NCBI RefSeq assembly: GCF_028994805.1
Contig: NZ_JAJQQP010000006.1
Span: 333,761-397,760, forward strand
DNA: 64,000 nt
DNA from: Promicromonospora iranensis
GTDB lineage: Bacteria; Actinomycetota; Actinomycetes; Actinomycetales; Cellulomonadaceae
Reading direction: 5' to 3'
A model generated the notes under the pieces. That model saw nothing but the letters and a program-made list of their open reading frames with translations. It searched no databases and was not told the DNA's origin. Numbering within the stretch: position 1 is the stretch's first letter; the number at the start of each line of letters is the position of its first letter. Of this stretch, positions 1 to 9,131 are shown in pieces. The position numbers were made by a program, and so were the translations under genes.

Positions 1-253
1 CCTCGAGCGTGATCCAACGGCCGCCGGCGACCTGGCAGAGCGCGGCGCGCGGGGGTCCGCCGTCGGGCAGGGGGGTGGCGTTGCGGGCCTTGAACGAGGT
101 GCGGTTCGTCGTGATCCGCGCGACCCCGGCGTCGGCGTCCCAGGTGAAGGCGACGGGGACCACGTGCGGGGTCCCGTCGGGGCGAAGGGTGGTGAGGGTC
201 GCGAGGTGGCGCTCGGTGACGAAGACGAGCTGCTCGGGGTTGAGTCGGATCAC
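1..253 (-). CDS. PPOX-fold (F420/FMN-type) oxidoreductase, 3' end cut by window edge
   Basis: The first 84 residues of a gene reading off the left edge begin at GTG 253; an in-frame stop lies just upstream at 263-265, so this start is nearly forced. The protein opens with a helix followed by TLRPDGTPHVVPVAF, the typical first beta strands of the pyridoxamine 5'-phosphate oxidase-like split barrel. It continues with ARITTNRTSFKARNA, as in actinobacterial PPOX-class F420-dependent proteins. The cofactor (F420 or flavin) and substrate cannot be told because the C-terminus is missing. A TAGACT hexamer 6 nt before the start suggests a leaderless mRNA. Confidence 0.7.
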   Translation of the reverse strand, partial: MIRLNPEQLVFVTERHLATLTTLRPDGTPHVVPVAFTWDADAGVARITTNRTSFKARNATPLPDGGPPRAALCQVAGGRWITLE

Positions 254-259
254 GACGCG

Positions 260-265
260 AGTCTA
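260..265 (-). promoter_or_regulatory. -10 hexamer TAGACT, leaderless promoter
   Basis: TAGACT on the minus strand ends 6 nt before the GTG at 253, so transcription would begin at or next to the start codon. No Shine-Dalgarno sequence is present between them. Confidence 0.45.
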
Positions 266-383
266 GGTCGGGGTGGACGTGCGCCCAGCGGCGGGGGTGT
301 GGGTTCCCCGTATTCCCCGCGGTACCGGACCTGGCTAGCGTGCCTGACACATGCGCCACCCGGCGCGCGACCCGAGGAGTGCC

Positions 384-1709
384 ATGAGACGGCGTACATC
401 GTTCCTGGCGGCGGGCGTCGCCGCCCTGCTCGTCAGCGGACTGGCGATACCGGCTGTCGTCGCGCAGACCGGGCCGGTGGCACAGGCGGCCGTTGCCGGC
501 TGCGCGGCGGCGACATGGGCCGAGGGCAGCACCTACGCCACCGGCGATCAGGTGACCCACCTCGGCCGTGGGTATACCGCGCGGGTGGGGCACACCGCGC
601 ACGTCGGCGCCGGCTGGACGCCCGGCACCACGCCCAGCCTCTGGACCGACGACGGGGCGTGCGCCACCCAGCCCGACCCGGACCCGACCGATCCGACGCC
701 CGACCCGGACCCCGATCCCACCGAGCCGACACCGGACCCCGAGCCCACGCCCACCGACTGCGGCCAGCGTCCGCGTCCGTCGGGCAAGGTTCTGCAGGGC
801 TACTGGGAGAACTGGGACGGGGCGAGCAACGGCGTGCACCCCGGTCTCGGGTGGATCCCTGTCACGGACTCGCGCATCACGCAGCACGGCTACAACGTGG
901 CGACCCTCGCGTTCCCCGTGATCCGGTCCGACGGCACGGTCCTGTGGGAGGACGGCATGGACTCCGGTGTGCGCGTGCCCACGCCCGAGGAGATGTGCGC
1001 GGCGAAGGAGAACGGGCTGACGATCCTGATGTCGATCGGCGGCGCCACCGCCGGGATCGACCTGTCCTCGCAGGCGGTGGCCGACCGGTTCGTCGAGACG
1101 ATCGTGCCGATCCTGCGCGAGTACAACTTCGACGGGATAGACATCGACATCGAGACGGGCCTGTCCGGCAGCGGCTCGATCACCCAGCTCTCGACGACGC
1201 AGGCCAACCTGATCCGGATCATCGACGGCGTGCTCGCCGGCATGCCCGCCGGGTTCGGGCTCACCATGGCGCCCGAGACGGCGTACGTCACCGGGGGCAG
1301 CGTCGTCTACGGCTCGATCTGGGGCTCCTACCTGCCGATCATCAAGAAGTACGCAGACAACGGGCGGCTCTGGTGGCTCAACATGCAGTACTACAACGGG
1401 TCGATGTACGACTGCTCCGGCAACTCCTACGCGGCCGGCACCGTCGAGGGCTTCCGGGCGCAGACCGACTGCCTGGACGCAGGGCTCACCATCCAGGGCA
1501 CGACCATCCGCGTGCCCTACGACAAGCAGGTCCCGGGCCTGCCGGCCCAGCAGGGCGCGGGCGGCGGGTACATGGTGCCGTCCCTGGTGAGCCAGGCGTA
1601 CGGCTCCTACGACGGGGCACTCAAGGGCCTCATGACCTGGTCGATCAACTGGGACGGCTCGCGCGGCTGGACCTTCGGCGACAACGTGAAGGGTCTGCAG
1701 GGGCGGTAG
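384..1709 (+). CDS. Secreted GH18 chitinase with N-terminal chitin-binding module
   Basis: This is an extracellular endo-chitinase of 441 aa. Residues 1-30 form a signal peptide (RRR, hydrophobic stretch, AVVAQ). Residues ~40-90 are a CBM5/12-type chitin-binding module (TYATGDQVTHLGRGYTA). A Pro-Asp-Thr linker follows at ~95-125, then the GH18 barrel. The DxxDxDxE motif is D250-G-I-D253-I-D255-I-E257, with E257 the expected acid. The MAPETAY and MQYYN motifs are also typical of bacterial family-18 chitinases. Start 384 was chosen for its GAGGAG at 374-379; an in-frame ATG at 351 would add 11 residues before the signal peptide. A TAGCGT hexamer at 336-341 may be the -10. It may act with the glycan locus downstream, but it is not in that operon. 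Confidence 0.9.
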   Translation: MRRRTSFLAAGVAALLVSGLAIPAVVAQTGPVAQAAVAGCAAATWAEGSTYATGDQVTHLGRGYTARVGHTAHVGAGWTPGTTPSLWTDDGACATQPDPDPTDPTPDPDPDPTEPTPDPEPTPTDCGQRPRPSGKVLQGYWENWDGASNGVHPGLGWIPVTDSRITQHGYNVATLAFPVIRSDGTVLWEDGMDSGVRVPTPEEMCAAKENGLTILMSIGGATAGIDLSSQAVADRFVETIVPILREYNFDGIDIDIETGLSGSGSITQLSTTQANLIRIIDGVLAGMPAGFGLTMAPETAYVTGGSVVYGSIWGSYLPIIKKYADNGRLWWLNMQYYNGSMYDCSGNSYAAGTVEGFRAQTDCLDAGLTIQGTTIRVPYDKQVPGLPAQQGAGGGYMVPSLVSQAYGSYDGALKGLMTWSINWDGSRGWTFGDNVKGLQGR

Positions 1710-1751
1710 CGCCGGCGGCGTGGGTCCACCCGTCCGCCGTCGGGCAGCGCC

Positions 1752-1788
1752 CTGAGCCCCGGCGTTCTGTGCGAGCGCCGGGGCTCAG
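1752..1788. terminator. Bidirectional stem-loop terminator
   Basis: A perfect 13-bp stem (CTGAGCCCCGGCG with its complement) and an 11-nt loop lie between the convergent chitinase and methyltransferase genes. No T-run follows, as is common in high-GC actinobacteria. Confidence 0.75.
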
Positions 1789-1801
1789 CGGGTCGCCGAC
1801 A

Positions 1802-2476
1802 TCAGGGGCGCGGGCTGAGCGCGCGTACCACCGCGTACTGATAGCGGTGGCCGCTGCCCGGGCGGCTCAGCCGTGTCCACCACGACTCGACCTCGCCGTG
1901 CTCCCCGAGGCGCTCGCGGACCATCGCGTCGGTGCGGCGGTGGAAGTAGCGGGGCGGGCCGTAGTCCTCGTCGGGCTTGGCCGCCGGGCCGACGGTCAGC
2001 TCCGACGCGCCCCACATGCCGACCGCGAACAGCCCGCCCGGCACCAGCACCCGGATGATCTCCGACAGTGCCGCGTCCAGCTCGGTGTCGTCGAGATGCA
2101 TCAGGGTGCTCATGGACCACACCGCGTCGAAGCTATGGTCCTCGAACGGCAGGTCGGTCGCCGACGCGACGTGTGCGTCCAGGCTCGCCGCGCGGGCGAC
2201 CTCGACCATGCCGGGGGAGAGGTCGGCTCCCGTGTACGCGAAGCCGGCGGCGGTGAACGCCGCACCGTCCAGGCCCGGTCCGCAGCCGACCTCCAGCACG
2301 GTGCGTGACCGCTCGTCCGTGAGCCGGGCCAGGAACTCCTCCCGGGCGGCGTCGCGCCACGATGGCATCGGCCGCAGGGCCCGGTCTGCGGCTTCCGCGT
2401 CGTAGTAGGCCCGGAAGTCCGCACGGCGCGCTTCCCGGTCCGCCGGTGGGTCGGGCGTGCTCGTGGTGGAGGTCAC
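1802..2476 (-). CDS. Class I SAM-dependent methyltransferase
   Basis: This 224-aa protein has the Rossmann-fold methyltransferase motifs: motif I VLEVGCGPG at ~60-68, the acidic end of strand beta-2 (YTGADLSP), motif II FDAVWSMSTLMHL and post-motif LVPGGLFAVGMWG. It belongs to the Methyltransf_11/25 type; the substrate cannot be read from sequence. It is divergent from recQ with only ~80 bp between the starts. GTG 2476 is preceded by TAGAAT 8 nt upstream, so the mRNA is probably leaderless. A distinctive feature is the C-terminal RYFHRRTD segment containing aromatic and charged residues, possibly part of a substrate lid. Confidence 0.85.
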   Translation of the reverse strand: MTSTTSTPDPPADREARRADFRAYYDAEAADRALRPMPSWRDAAREEFLARLTDERSRTVLEVGCGPGLDGAAFTAAGFAYTGADLSPGMVEVARAASLDAHVASATDLPFEDHSFDAVWSMSTLMHLDDTELDAALSEIIRVLVPGGLFAVGMWGASELTVGPAAKPDEDYGPPRYFHRRTDAMVRERLGEHGEVESWWTRLSRPGSGHRYQYAVVRALSPRP

Positions 2477-2484
2477 AGGACGTG

Positions 2485-2490
2485 ATTCTA
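2485..2490 (-). promoter_or_regulatory. -10 hexamer TAGAAT for the methyltransferase
   Basis: TAGAAT on the minus strand lies 8 nt from GTG 2476 with no ribosome-binding site between, consistent with leaderless transcription. Confidence 0.4.
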
Positions 2491-2546
2491 GGTACCGCGG
2501 ACGCGGTCGGTGTGGATAACCCGCTCGCGGTGTCGGTGGCTGCTCT

Positions 2547-2552
2547 TAGGAT
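2547..2552 (+). promoter_or_regulatory. -10 hexamer TAGGAT for recQ
   Basis: TAGGAT lies 7 nt before GTG 2560. This spacing favours 2560 as the recQ start over in-frame GTG codons at 2530 and 2536, which lie upstream of the hexamer. Confidence 0.45.
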
Positions 2553-2559
2553 CGATGAT

Positions 2560-5142
2560 GTGACCAAGGACCCCTTCGCAGATCTGCCCTTCAACGTGGA
2601 GGAGCCGCCGGACGACGCAGCGTTCCTGACCGAGGTCGGTGACCCGGCGCCTCCGCCGTCCGCCCGGAACACGCCGGAGGCACAGGCCGCCAAGCTGCAG
2701 ATGCTGCGCGGGCTGCTGGACGAGGGAGCGGCTGCGGCGGCTGCAGCGGTCGCTGCAGCCCCGCCGACGCCCGAGCGCACGGCCGCACCCGAGCCGACGC
2801 CGGTGCCGGTGCCGGTGCCCGAGCAGACCGATGCGGTCGACACCGCCGAGGCCGAAGCGGCCGACGAGGCCGCCGCACCGAGCGAGCCGGCCGCCATCCC
2901 GGTCGCCGCGGCCGCGCCGGGCGCCTCGCTGCGGGAGGAGGCCGAGGCGGCACTCCGCGAGCTGGTGGGCCGCGAGGACGCGCGCCTGCGCGACGACCAG
3001 TGGACCGCCATCGAGGCGCTTGCCGCGTTCCACCGCCGGGCGCTGGTGGTGCAGCGCACGGGGTGGGGCAAGTCGGCCGTGTACTTCGTCGCGACCAAGC
3101 TGCTGCGGGCGCGTGGCGCCGGGCCGACGGTGATCGTGTCACCGCTGCTGGCGCTCATGCGCGACCAGATCTCGGCCGCCTCCCGTGCGGGCATCCGGGC
3201 GGTGACCATCAACTCGGCCAACATGACCGAGTGGGACGAGGTGCACGCGTCCATCTCGCGGGGCGAGGTGGACGTGCTGCTGTGCTCGCCGGAGCGCCTG
3301 AACAACCCGGGCTTCCGGGACGAGGTGCTCCCGCGGCTGGCGGCCGACGCCGGGCTCGTGGTCATCGACGAGGCGCACTGCATCTCCGACTGGGGTCACG
3401 ACTTCCGCCCGGACTACCGGCGCATCCGCACCCTCCTGGCCGACCTGCCCACGGGGATCCCCGTGCTCGCCACGACGGCCACCGCGAACGAGCGCGTCAC
3501 GCAGGACGTCGCCGAGCAGCTCGCGGTGCACGCGGACGGCGCGGGCTCCGATGACGTGCTGGTGCTGCGCGGCGGACTCGACCGCGAGTCGCTGCACCTG
3601 GCCGTGCTGGAGCTCGGCGACCAGCCCACCCGCGTGGCGTGGCTGGCCGAGGCGCTGCAGGACATCGACGGTTCCGGCATCGTCTACTGCCTCACCGTGT
3701 CGGCGGCGGAGCAGGTCGCCGAGCAGCTGCGCGGCTACGGCCTGGCGGTCGCGGCGTACACCGGGCGGACCGAGCCCGCGCAGCGTGAACAGCTGGAGGT
3801 GGACCTCAAGAACAACGAGGTCAAGGCGCTGGTCGCGACCTCCGCCCTGGGTATGGGCTTCGACAAGCCGGACCTGGCGTTCGTCGTGCACCTCGGTGCG
3901 CCGTCGTCACCCATCGCGTACTACCAGCAGGTGGGTCGTGCCGGACGTGGTGTCGACCAGGCGCTCGTGGTGCTGCTCCCGGGCGTGGAGGACAAGGCGA
4001 TCTGGGACTGGTTCGGCGAGCAGGCGTTCCCTGCCGAGAGCCAGGTACGGGCGACGCTCGACGCGCTGCGTGACGGCGGCACCATGTCGACGGCCGTGCT
4101 GGAGACCCAGGTGGACCTGCGCCGGTCCCGCCTGGAGACCATGCTCAAGGTGCTCGACGTCGACGGCGCCGTGCGGCGGGTCCGCGGCGGCTGGGAGTCC
4201 ACGGGCCAGGAGTGGTCGTACGACGCCGAGCGGTACGCCCGGGTCTCTGCCAGCCGCGCCGCGGAGCAGCAGGCGATGGTCGACTACGTGGGCACCCAGG
4301 GCTGCCGCATGGCGTACCTGCGGGCCCAGCTCGACGACCCGGAGCTGACGCCGGGCTGGCGGTGCGGCCGCTGCGACCGGTGCGGCGGGATGGCGCTGCC
4401 GGAGCCTCCCGACGCCGAGGCGGTCGCCGCGGCGCGTGCCGAGATGGACCGCCCGGGCGTCGAGGTCGAGACCCGCAAGATGTGGCCCACGGGCCTGGCC
4501 TCGATCGGCCTGGACCTCAAGGGCAAGATCCCGCCGGCCGAGCTCGCCGAGCCCGGACGGGCGGTCGCCCGGCTCGACGGCCTGGGCTGGTCGGGTCCGT
4601 TGCGCGACCTCCTCGCCCCGACGGCGGGCGACGGGGAGCTCCCGGTGCCGCTGCGCCGGGCCGCCGCGCGCGTGCTGGACGAGTGGAGCGCTCTCCGTCC
4701 GGTGGCCGACGCCGTCGATCCCGCCGAGGCGGGCACCGGCGAGACCGGTGAGCCGGGCGGTACGGGGGAGCCGGCGGAGCCCGGCCCCCTCGTGATCGAG
4801 GCGGTGGTGGCGGTCCGGTCCATCACCCGGCCGCAGCTGTCGTACCACCTGGCCACCGGGCTGGCGAAGTACCTCGGCGTGCCGATGATCGGCGCCATCG
4901 GTCCGGTCGCCGGGCAGGAGCAGCCCGGCCGCCACGACGTGAACTCGGCGATGCGGCTCGCGGGCGTGGCCCGGCGGCTGCAGCTGCAGCTCGGCGAGGG
5001 CGCGCTCCGCGGCCTGCCGGGCCGCACCGTGCTGCTCGTGGACGACTACACCGACTCGGGCTGGACGCTGACGGTCGCCGCACGGCTGCTCCGCCAGGCC
5101 GGCGCGGCGGCCGTGTACCCGTTCGTGCTGGGTGTGCGGTGA
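2560..5142 (+). CDS. RecQ-family DNA helicase fused to a phosphoribosyltransferase-like domain
   Basis: An ATP-dependent 3'-5' DNA helicase of 860 aa from GTG 2560. Residues ~25-125 are a low-complexity Ala/Pro/Glu segment. The helicase core holds Walker A TGWGKS (K171), DEAH box D270-E-A-H273 followed by CISDWGHDFRPDY, and motif VI QQVGRAGRG. A zinc-binding region follows from C582 with a CGRCDRCGG cluster. The last ~100 residues are unlike E. coli RecQ: LLVDDYTDSGWT (D828-T836) is a type I phosphoribosyltransferase PRPP loop, as in ComF-like proteins. This architecture recurs in actinobacteria; the role of the C-terminal domain is not known to me. No HRDC domain is evident. Confidence 0.88.
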   Translation: MTKDPFADLPFNVEEPPDDAAFLTEVGDPAPPPSARNTPEAQAAKLQMLRGLLDEGAAAAAAAVAAAPPTPERTAAPEPTPVPVPVPEQTDAVDTAEAEAADEAAAPSEPAAIPVAAAAPGASLREEAEAALRELVGREDARLRDDQWTAIEALAAFHRRALVVQRTGWGKSAVYFVATKLLRARGAGPTVIVSPLLALMRDQISAASRAGIRAVTINSANMTEWDEVHASISRGEVDVLLCSPERLNNPGFRDEVLPRLAADAGLVVIDEAHCISDWGHDFRPDYRRIRTLLADLPTGIPVLATTATANERVTQDVAEQLAVHADGAGSDDVLVLRGGLDRESLHLAVLELGDQPTRVAWLAEALQDIDGSGIVYCLTVSAAEQVAEQLRGYGLAVAAYTGRTEPAQREQLEVDLKNNEVKALVATSALGMGFDKPDLAFVVHLGAPSSPIAYYQQVGRAGRGVDQALVVLLPGVEDKAIWDWFGEQAFPAESQVRATLDALRDGGTMSTAVLETQVDLRRSRLETMLKVLDVDGAVRRVRGGWESTGQEWSYDAERYARVSASRAAEQQAMVDYVGTQGCRMAYLRAQLDDPELTPGWRCGRCDRCGGMALPEPPDAEAVAAARAEMDRPGVEVETRKMWPTGLASIGLDLKGKIPPAELAEPGRAVARLDGLGWSGPLRDLLAPTAGDGELPVPLRRAAARVLDEWSALRPVADAVDPAEAGTGETGEPGGTGEPAEPGPLVIEAVVAVRSITRPQLSYHLATGLAKYLGVPMIGAIGPVAGQEQPGRHDVNSAMRLAGVARRLQLQLGEGALRGLPGRTVLLVDDYTDSGWTLTVAARLLRQAGAAAVYPFVLGVR

Positions 5143-5208
5143 TCGCGCCGTGACGTTGCCCACGCGCCCGGTGGGCGGACTCGCACCAGGTCGGTGCCGC
5201 ACGGTTCG

Positions 5209-5214
5209 TAGACT
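5209..5214 (+). promoter_or_regulatory. -10 hexamer TAGACT, his operon promoter
   Basis: TAGACT ends 6 nt before the hisC start at 5221, placing the likely transcription start on the start codon itself. The 78-bp recQ-hisC gap has no other promoter-like sequence that I can see. Confidence 0.45.
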
Positions 5215-5220
5215 GGTCCG

Positions 5221-6411
5221 GTGATGACCCACGCCGTCGACCAGCACAGCGCGGAGGACAGCGCGCCCTCGGTGCGTCTGCCGCTACGCCCTGAGCTGGC
5301 GAACGAGAAGCCGTACGGCGCGCCGCAGCTCGACGTCCCGGTGCTGCTGAACGTCAACGAGAACCCGTACCCGCCCGGCGACGAGGTGGTGGCGACCATC
5401 GCCGAGGAGGTGGCGCGCGCCGCTCGCGGGATGAACCGCTACCCCGACCGCGACGCGACGGTCCTCCGCCAGGACCTGGCGGACTACCTCGCCGTGGAGA
5501 CCGGCGTCGACCTGGAGCATCTCGACGTGTGGGCGGCCAACGGGTCCAACGAGGTGATGCTGCACGTGCTGCAGGCCTTCGGCGGGCCGGGCCGCACGGC
5601 TCTGTCGTTCGCGCCCACGTACTCGATGTACCCGGAGTACGCGCGCGACACGCACACGGCCTGGGTGGTGGGCCGTCGACAGGAGAACTTCACGCTCGAC
5701 CCGGTCTACGCCGCGGAGACCATCCGTGAGGTGCGCCCGTCGGTGGTCCTGCTGGCCAGCCCCAACAACCCGACCGGCACGGCACTGCCGACGGCCACCG
5801 TCGAGGCGGTCTGCGAGGCGGCCCTGACCGTCGACCTCGACGGCGCGCACCCCGTCGTCGTCGTGGACGAGGCCTATGCGGAGTTCCGGCGTCCGGGCAC
5901 ACCGTCCGCCGTGGCACTGCTGGCGCGGTACCCGAACCTGGCGGTCACGCGCACCATGTCCAAGGCGTTCGCCGCGGCCGGTGCCCGGCTCGGCTACCTG
6001 GTCGCGTCGGGCGACTTCGTCGACGCGCTCCGGATCGTGCGGCTGCCCTACCACCTGAGCGCCATCACGCAGGCCGCGGCAGGCGCCGCGCTGCGCCACC
6101 GCGAGTCCCTCATGGCACAGGTCGCCACGCTGCGCGCCGAGCGCGACGCATGCGTCGCCTGGCTCCGTGAGCAGCGGTTCCCGAGCGGCCTCCCGTTCGA
6201 CGTCGCCGACACCGACGCCAACTTCGTGCTGTTCGGCAGGTTCAGCGATCGGCACGCCGTGTGGCAGGGTCTCCTGGACCGCGGTGTCCTGATCCGCGAG
6301 ACCGGCCCCGAGGGCTGGCTGCGGGTGTCGATCGGCACGTCCGCCGAGATGGCCGCGTTCCGTGCGGCGCTCACCGAGGTCCTGCGGGAGCAGGGAGAGG
6401 AACAGCCATGA
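5221..6411 (+). CDS. hisC: Histidinol-phosphate aminotransferase
   Basis: This PLP enzyme converts imidazole acetol-phosphate to L-histidinol phosphate with glutamate as donor. The protein is 396 aa, fold type I. Features include the N-terminal NVNENPYPP substrate-binding segment, [17 protein letters not shown], and the PLP lysine K248 in [15 protein letters not shown]. The start is GTG 5221 or the ATG directly after it at 5224. It heads the operon hisC-hisB-(unknown)-hisH and overlaps hisB by 4 bp (ATGA). hisD, usually just upstream in actinobacteria, is absent: recQ occupies that position. Confidence 0.95.
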   Translation: MMTHAVDQHSAEDSAPSVRLPLRPELANEKPYGAPQLDVPVLLNVNENPYPPGDEVVATIAEEVARAARGMNRYPDRDATVLRQDLADYLAVETGVDLEHLDVWAANGSNEVMLHVLQAFGGPGRTALSFAPTYSMYPEYARDTHTAWVVGRRQENFTLDPVYAAETIREVRPSVVLLASPNNPTGTALPTATVEAVCEAALTVDLDGAHPVVVVDEAYAEFRRPGTPSAVALLARYPNLAVTRTMSKAFAAAGARLGYLVASGDFVDALRIVRLPYHLSAITQAAAGAALRHRESLMAQVATLRAERDACVAWLREQRFPSGLPFDVADTDANFVLFGRFSDRHAVWQGLLDRGVLIRETGPEGWLRVSIGTSAEMAAFRAALTEVLREQGEEQP

Positions 6412-7007
6412 GCAGGACAGCACGCGTGGAGCGCGCCACGTCCGAGTCGAAGGTGCTGGTCGAGCTGGATCTCGACGGCACCGGGCGGACCGAGATCAGC
6501 ACGAGCGTGCCGTTCTACGACCACATGCTCACCGCGCTCGGCAAGCACTCGCTGATCGACCTCACCGTGCAGGCGACCGGCGACACCCACATCGACGCCC
6601 ACCACACGGTGGAGGACGTCGCCATCAGCATCGGCGAGGCGCTGCGTCAGGCGCTCGGCGACAAGGCGGGCATCTCCCGGTTCGGCGACGCTCTGGTGCC
6701 GCTCGACGAGGCGCTCGCCCAGGCCGTGGTGGACGTGTCGGGCAGGCCCTACCTGGTGCACGAGGGTGAGCCCGCGGGCCAGGAGTACCACCTGATCGGC
6801 GGCCACTTCACCGGTTCGCTGACGCGGCACGTGCTCGAGTCGATCGCCCACCACGCCGGCATCTGCCTGCACGTGCGGGTGCTCGCGGGCCGGGACCCGC
6901 ACCACATCGTCGAAGCTCAGTTCAAGGCGCTGGCGCGTGCGCTGCGCGCCGCCGTCGCCGTCGACCCGCGGGTCGACGGCATCCCGTCCACGAAGGGTGC
7001 GCTCTAG
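6408..7007 (+). CDS. hisB: Imidazoleglycerol-phosphate dehydratase
   Basis: Converts imidazole glycerol phosphate to imidazole acetol phosphate; a Mn-dependent monofunctional dehydratase without the phosphatase domain of E. coli HisB. The 199-aa length is normal. Metal-binding signature motifs are present: [22 protein letters not shown] and [26 protein letters not shown]. The start ATG overlaps the hisC stop, and 5 bp separate its stop from the next gene. Confidence 0.96.
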   Translation: MSRTARVERATSESKVLVELDLDGTGRTEISTSVPFYDHMLTALGKHSLIDLTVQATGDTHIDAHHTVEDVAISIGEALRQALGDKAGISRFGDALVPLDEALAQAVVDVSGRPYLVHEGEPAGQEYHLIGGHFTGSLTRHVLESIAHHAGICLHVRVLAGRDPHHIVEAQFKALARALRAAVAVDPRVDGIPSTKGAL

Positions 7008-7012
7008 CAGCC

Positions 7013-7615
7013 ATGTCCGACAGCACCAGGCCCGAGAACGACGGGTCCAGCAGCAGCACGCCGGCCGGCGACGACCTGCCCGACTTCGATCTTGACAACC
7101 TCGAGATCCCGGACGACCTGTCGTCCCTGACCGGCAGCGGTGAGCCGGAGTTCGCCGCGCTCATCACGCAGATCGCCGGCGCCGAACCGCTCGCGGCGGC
7201 CAGCTCCCTGGCACAGCTCGACCTCGACGCGGTACCCACCTCCGTCGGCGCGGTCGGGGTCCTCAAGGACCTCACGGGCGACGCTCCGGAAGAGGCTGCC
7301 GCGGCGATCTCGCAGCTCGTGCGGGGGGTTCCGCTCGTCCTGGTGACCCGCACGGGCGAGCAGATGACGGCGGTCCGGTTCGCCGACGGCGTCCGCGGCG
7401 ACGAGCTCGCCCCCGGTCTCGTGCTGGGCGGCGCCCCCGAGAACGTGGTCGACCTGCTGACGGGCGCCACCAGCGTGGCCGACCTGGACGGCGTGGTCGC
7501 CTCGACGTCGATCAGCAAGTTCAAGGCGGTGCGGATGCTGACGTCCGCGGCGCGCAAGGCCCGCAAGAGCATGGGCAAGGGCGAGCCCGGTCCCGGCAGC
7601 ACGGACGGGGCCTGA
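7013..7615 (+). CDS. Conserved hypothetical protein inside the his operon
   Basis: A 200-aa protein that I cannot assign. The N-terminal ~45 residues are acidic and disordered-looking ([16 protein letters not shown]). Residues ~45-180 are Ala/Leu/Val-rich with a beta-alpha pattern, including [21 protein letters not shown]. The C-terminus is basic ([22 protein letters not shown]). It has no signal peptide or membrane segment. It sits 5 bp after hisB and 2 bp before hisH, so it must be co-translated with histidine enzymes. A partner or regulator of IGP synthase is conceivable, but this is inference from position alone. Confidence 0.8.
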   Translation: MSDSTRPENDGSSSSTPAGDDLPDFDLDNLEIPDDLSSLTGSGEPEFAALITQIAGAEPLAAASSLAQLDLDAVPTSVGAVGVLKDLTGDAPEEAAAAISQLVRGVPLVLVTRTGEQMTAVRFADGVRGDELAPGLVLGGAPENVVDLLTGATSVADLDGVVASTSISKFKAVRMLTSAARKARKSMGKGEPGPGSTDGA

Positions 7616-7617
7616 GC

Positions 7618-8262
7618 ATGGGCGCGAGGGTCGTCGTCCTCGACTACGGCTTCGGCAACGTCCGGTCCGCCGTCCGCTCCCTGGAGCGGGTCGGCGCGGA
7701 CGTGACGCTGACCGCCGACCGGTCCGCGGCGCAGGAGGCCGACGGTCTCGTGGTGCCGGGCGTCGGTGCGTTCGCCGCGTGCATGGACGGCCTCAAGGCC
7801 GTTCGCGGGCACGAGGTGGTGGGCCGCCGGCTGGCCGGCAACCGTCCGGTCCTCGGCATCTGCGTGGGCATGCAGGTCATGTTCGACGCCGGCGTGGAGC
7901 ACGGTGAGCGGGCCGACGGCATGGGGGAGTGGCCCGGCGTCGTCGAGCGGCTGCAGGCCGCCGTCGTGCCGCACATGGGCTGGTCGCCGGTGGAGGTGCC
8001 TGACGGCTCGACCCTCTTCGAGGGGATCGCCGACGAGCGCTTCTACTTCGTGCACTCGTACGCCGCGCAGACGTTCGCCAAGGGCCACGACGAGAAGGCG
8101 GTGGGGATCTTCTCGCCGCCGAAGGTGACCTGGGCCGACCACGGCGGGCGCTTTGTCGCTGCGGTGGAGGACGGCCCCCTGGCGGCGACCCAGTTCCACC
8201 CCGAGAAGTCGGGCGACGCCGGGGCGCGGCTCCTGGAGAACTGGGTCCGCTCGCTCGCCTGA
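7618..8262 (+). CDS. hisH: Imidazole glycerol phosphate synthase, glutaminase subunit
   Basis: Class I glutamine amidotransferase that supplies ammonia to HisF. The protein is 214 aa with nucleophile C82 in GICVGMQ and the His-Glu pair H194/E196 in TQFHPEKSG. The N-terminal [20 protein letters not shown] strand-helix is typical. HisF is not in this window. A long stem-loop follows the stop codon, before priA. Confidence 0.95.
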   Translation: MGARVVVLDYGFGNVRSAVRSLERVGADVTLTADRSAAQEADGLVVPGVGAFAACMDGLKAVRGHEVVGRRLAGNRPVLGICVGMQVMFDAGVEHGERADGMGEWPGVVERLQAAVVPHMGWSPVEVPDGSTLFEGIADERFYFVHSYAAQTFAKGHDEKAVGIFSPPKVTWADHGGRFVAAVEDGPLAATQFHPEKSGDAGARLLENWVRSLA

Positions 8263-8299
8263 CCGCACCACTGCACGACCACACCACCGCACCACCCGC

Positions 8300-8356
8300 T
8301 GAGTGCTGGATATCTGTCGGCCTACGAGGGCCGATGCAACAGATACCCAGCACTCA
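8300..8356. repeat. Long inverted repeat between hisH and priA
   Basis: The 18-nt arms TGAGTGCTGGATATCTGT (8300-8317) and ACAGATACCCAGCACTCA (8339-8356) pair at 17 of 18 positions. The loop itself contains a 5-bp CGGCC/GGCCG stem. It sits inside an otherwise tight operon, so it may attenuate transcription into priA, act as a terminator, or be a mobile palindrome. Unlike typical terminators it is not G/C-only and no T-run follows. Confidence 0.8.
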
Positions 8357-8387
8357 GCCCAGAGACAGACACAGACCTTGGAGAGAC

Positions 8388-9131
8388 ATGACCGACCGCC
8401 TCGTGCTCCTGCCCGCCGTCGACGTCGCCGACGGCCAGGCCGTCCGCCTCGTCCAGGGCGAGGCCGGCTCGGAGACCTCGTACGGTGACCCCCTGACCGC
8501 CGCCCTGGACTGGCAGTCCGGCGGCGCCGAGTGGGTCCACCTCGTGGACCTGGACGCCGCCTTCGGGCGCGGTTCCAACGCCGAGCTGCTCGCGCGGGTC
8601 GTCGGTGAGCTGGACGTGCAGGTCGAGCTGTCGGGCGGCATCCGCGACGACGAGTCCCTCGAGCGGGCCCTCGCGACCGGCGCGCGCCGCGTGAACCTGG
8701 GCACCGCTGCGCTCGAGGACCCGGCCTGGACGGCCAAGGTCATCGCCGAGCACGGTGACCGCGTGGCCGTCGGGCTCGACGTGCGCGGCACGACGCTCGC
8801 CGCCCGCGGCTGGACCAAGGAGGGCGGCGACCTCTGGGAGGTCCTCGCCCGCCTGGACGAGGCGGGCTGTGCCCGCTACGTGGTCACCGACGTGACCAAG
8901 GACGGCACGCTGCGCGGCCCCAACCTGGAGCTCCTGTCCGACGTCGCCGCGCGCACCACCGCGCACGTCGTCGCCTCGGGCGGCATCTCCTCGCTCGACG
9001 ATCTCACCGCCCTGCGTTCGCTCGGCACCATCGAGGGCGCCGTGGTCGGCAAGGCGCTGTACGCGGGGGCGTTCACCCTGCCCGAGGCGCTCGACGTCGC
9101 CGGCCGCCCGGGTGCCGAGGCCGGAGAGTGA
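8388..9131 (+). CDS. priA: Bifunctional phosphoribosyl isomerase A (HisA/TrpF)
   Basis: A 247-aa (beta-alpha)8-barrel isomerase that in actinobacteria serves both ProFAR isomerisation (histidine) and PRA isomerisation (tryptophan). Visible features are [18 protein letters not shown] with the first catalytic Asp (D12), [25 protein letters not shown] (the Arg and Trp-containing loop typical of PriA rather than HisA), and [10 protein letters not shown] with the second catalytic Asp (D168). Start ATG 8388 follows GGAGAG. The stop overlaps the next gene by 4 bp (GTGA). Dual function is inferred from family knowledge. Confidence 0.93.
   Translation: MTDRLVLLPAVDVADGQAVRLVQGEAGSETSYGDPLTAALDWQSGGAEWVHLVDLDAAFGRGSNAELLARVVGELDVQVELSGGIRDDESLERALATGARRVNLGTAALEDPAWTAKVIAEHGDRVAVGLDVRGTTLAARGWTKEGGDLWEVLARLDEAGCARYVVTDVTKDGTLRGPNLELLSDVAARTTAHVVASGGISSLDDLTALRSLGTIEGAVVGKALYAGAFTLPEALDVAGRPGAEAGE

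Noticed and set aside
351..383. ATG 351 as the chitinase start
   Set aside because: ATG 384 has GAGGAG at proper distance and begins directly with a normal signal peptide. The upstream ATG is possible only if the mRNA is leaderless.
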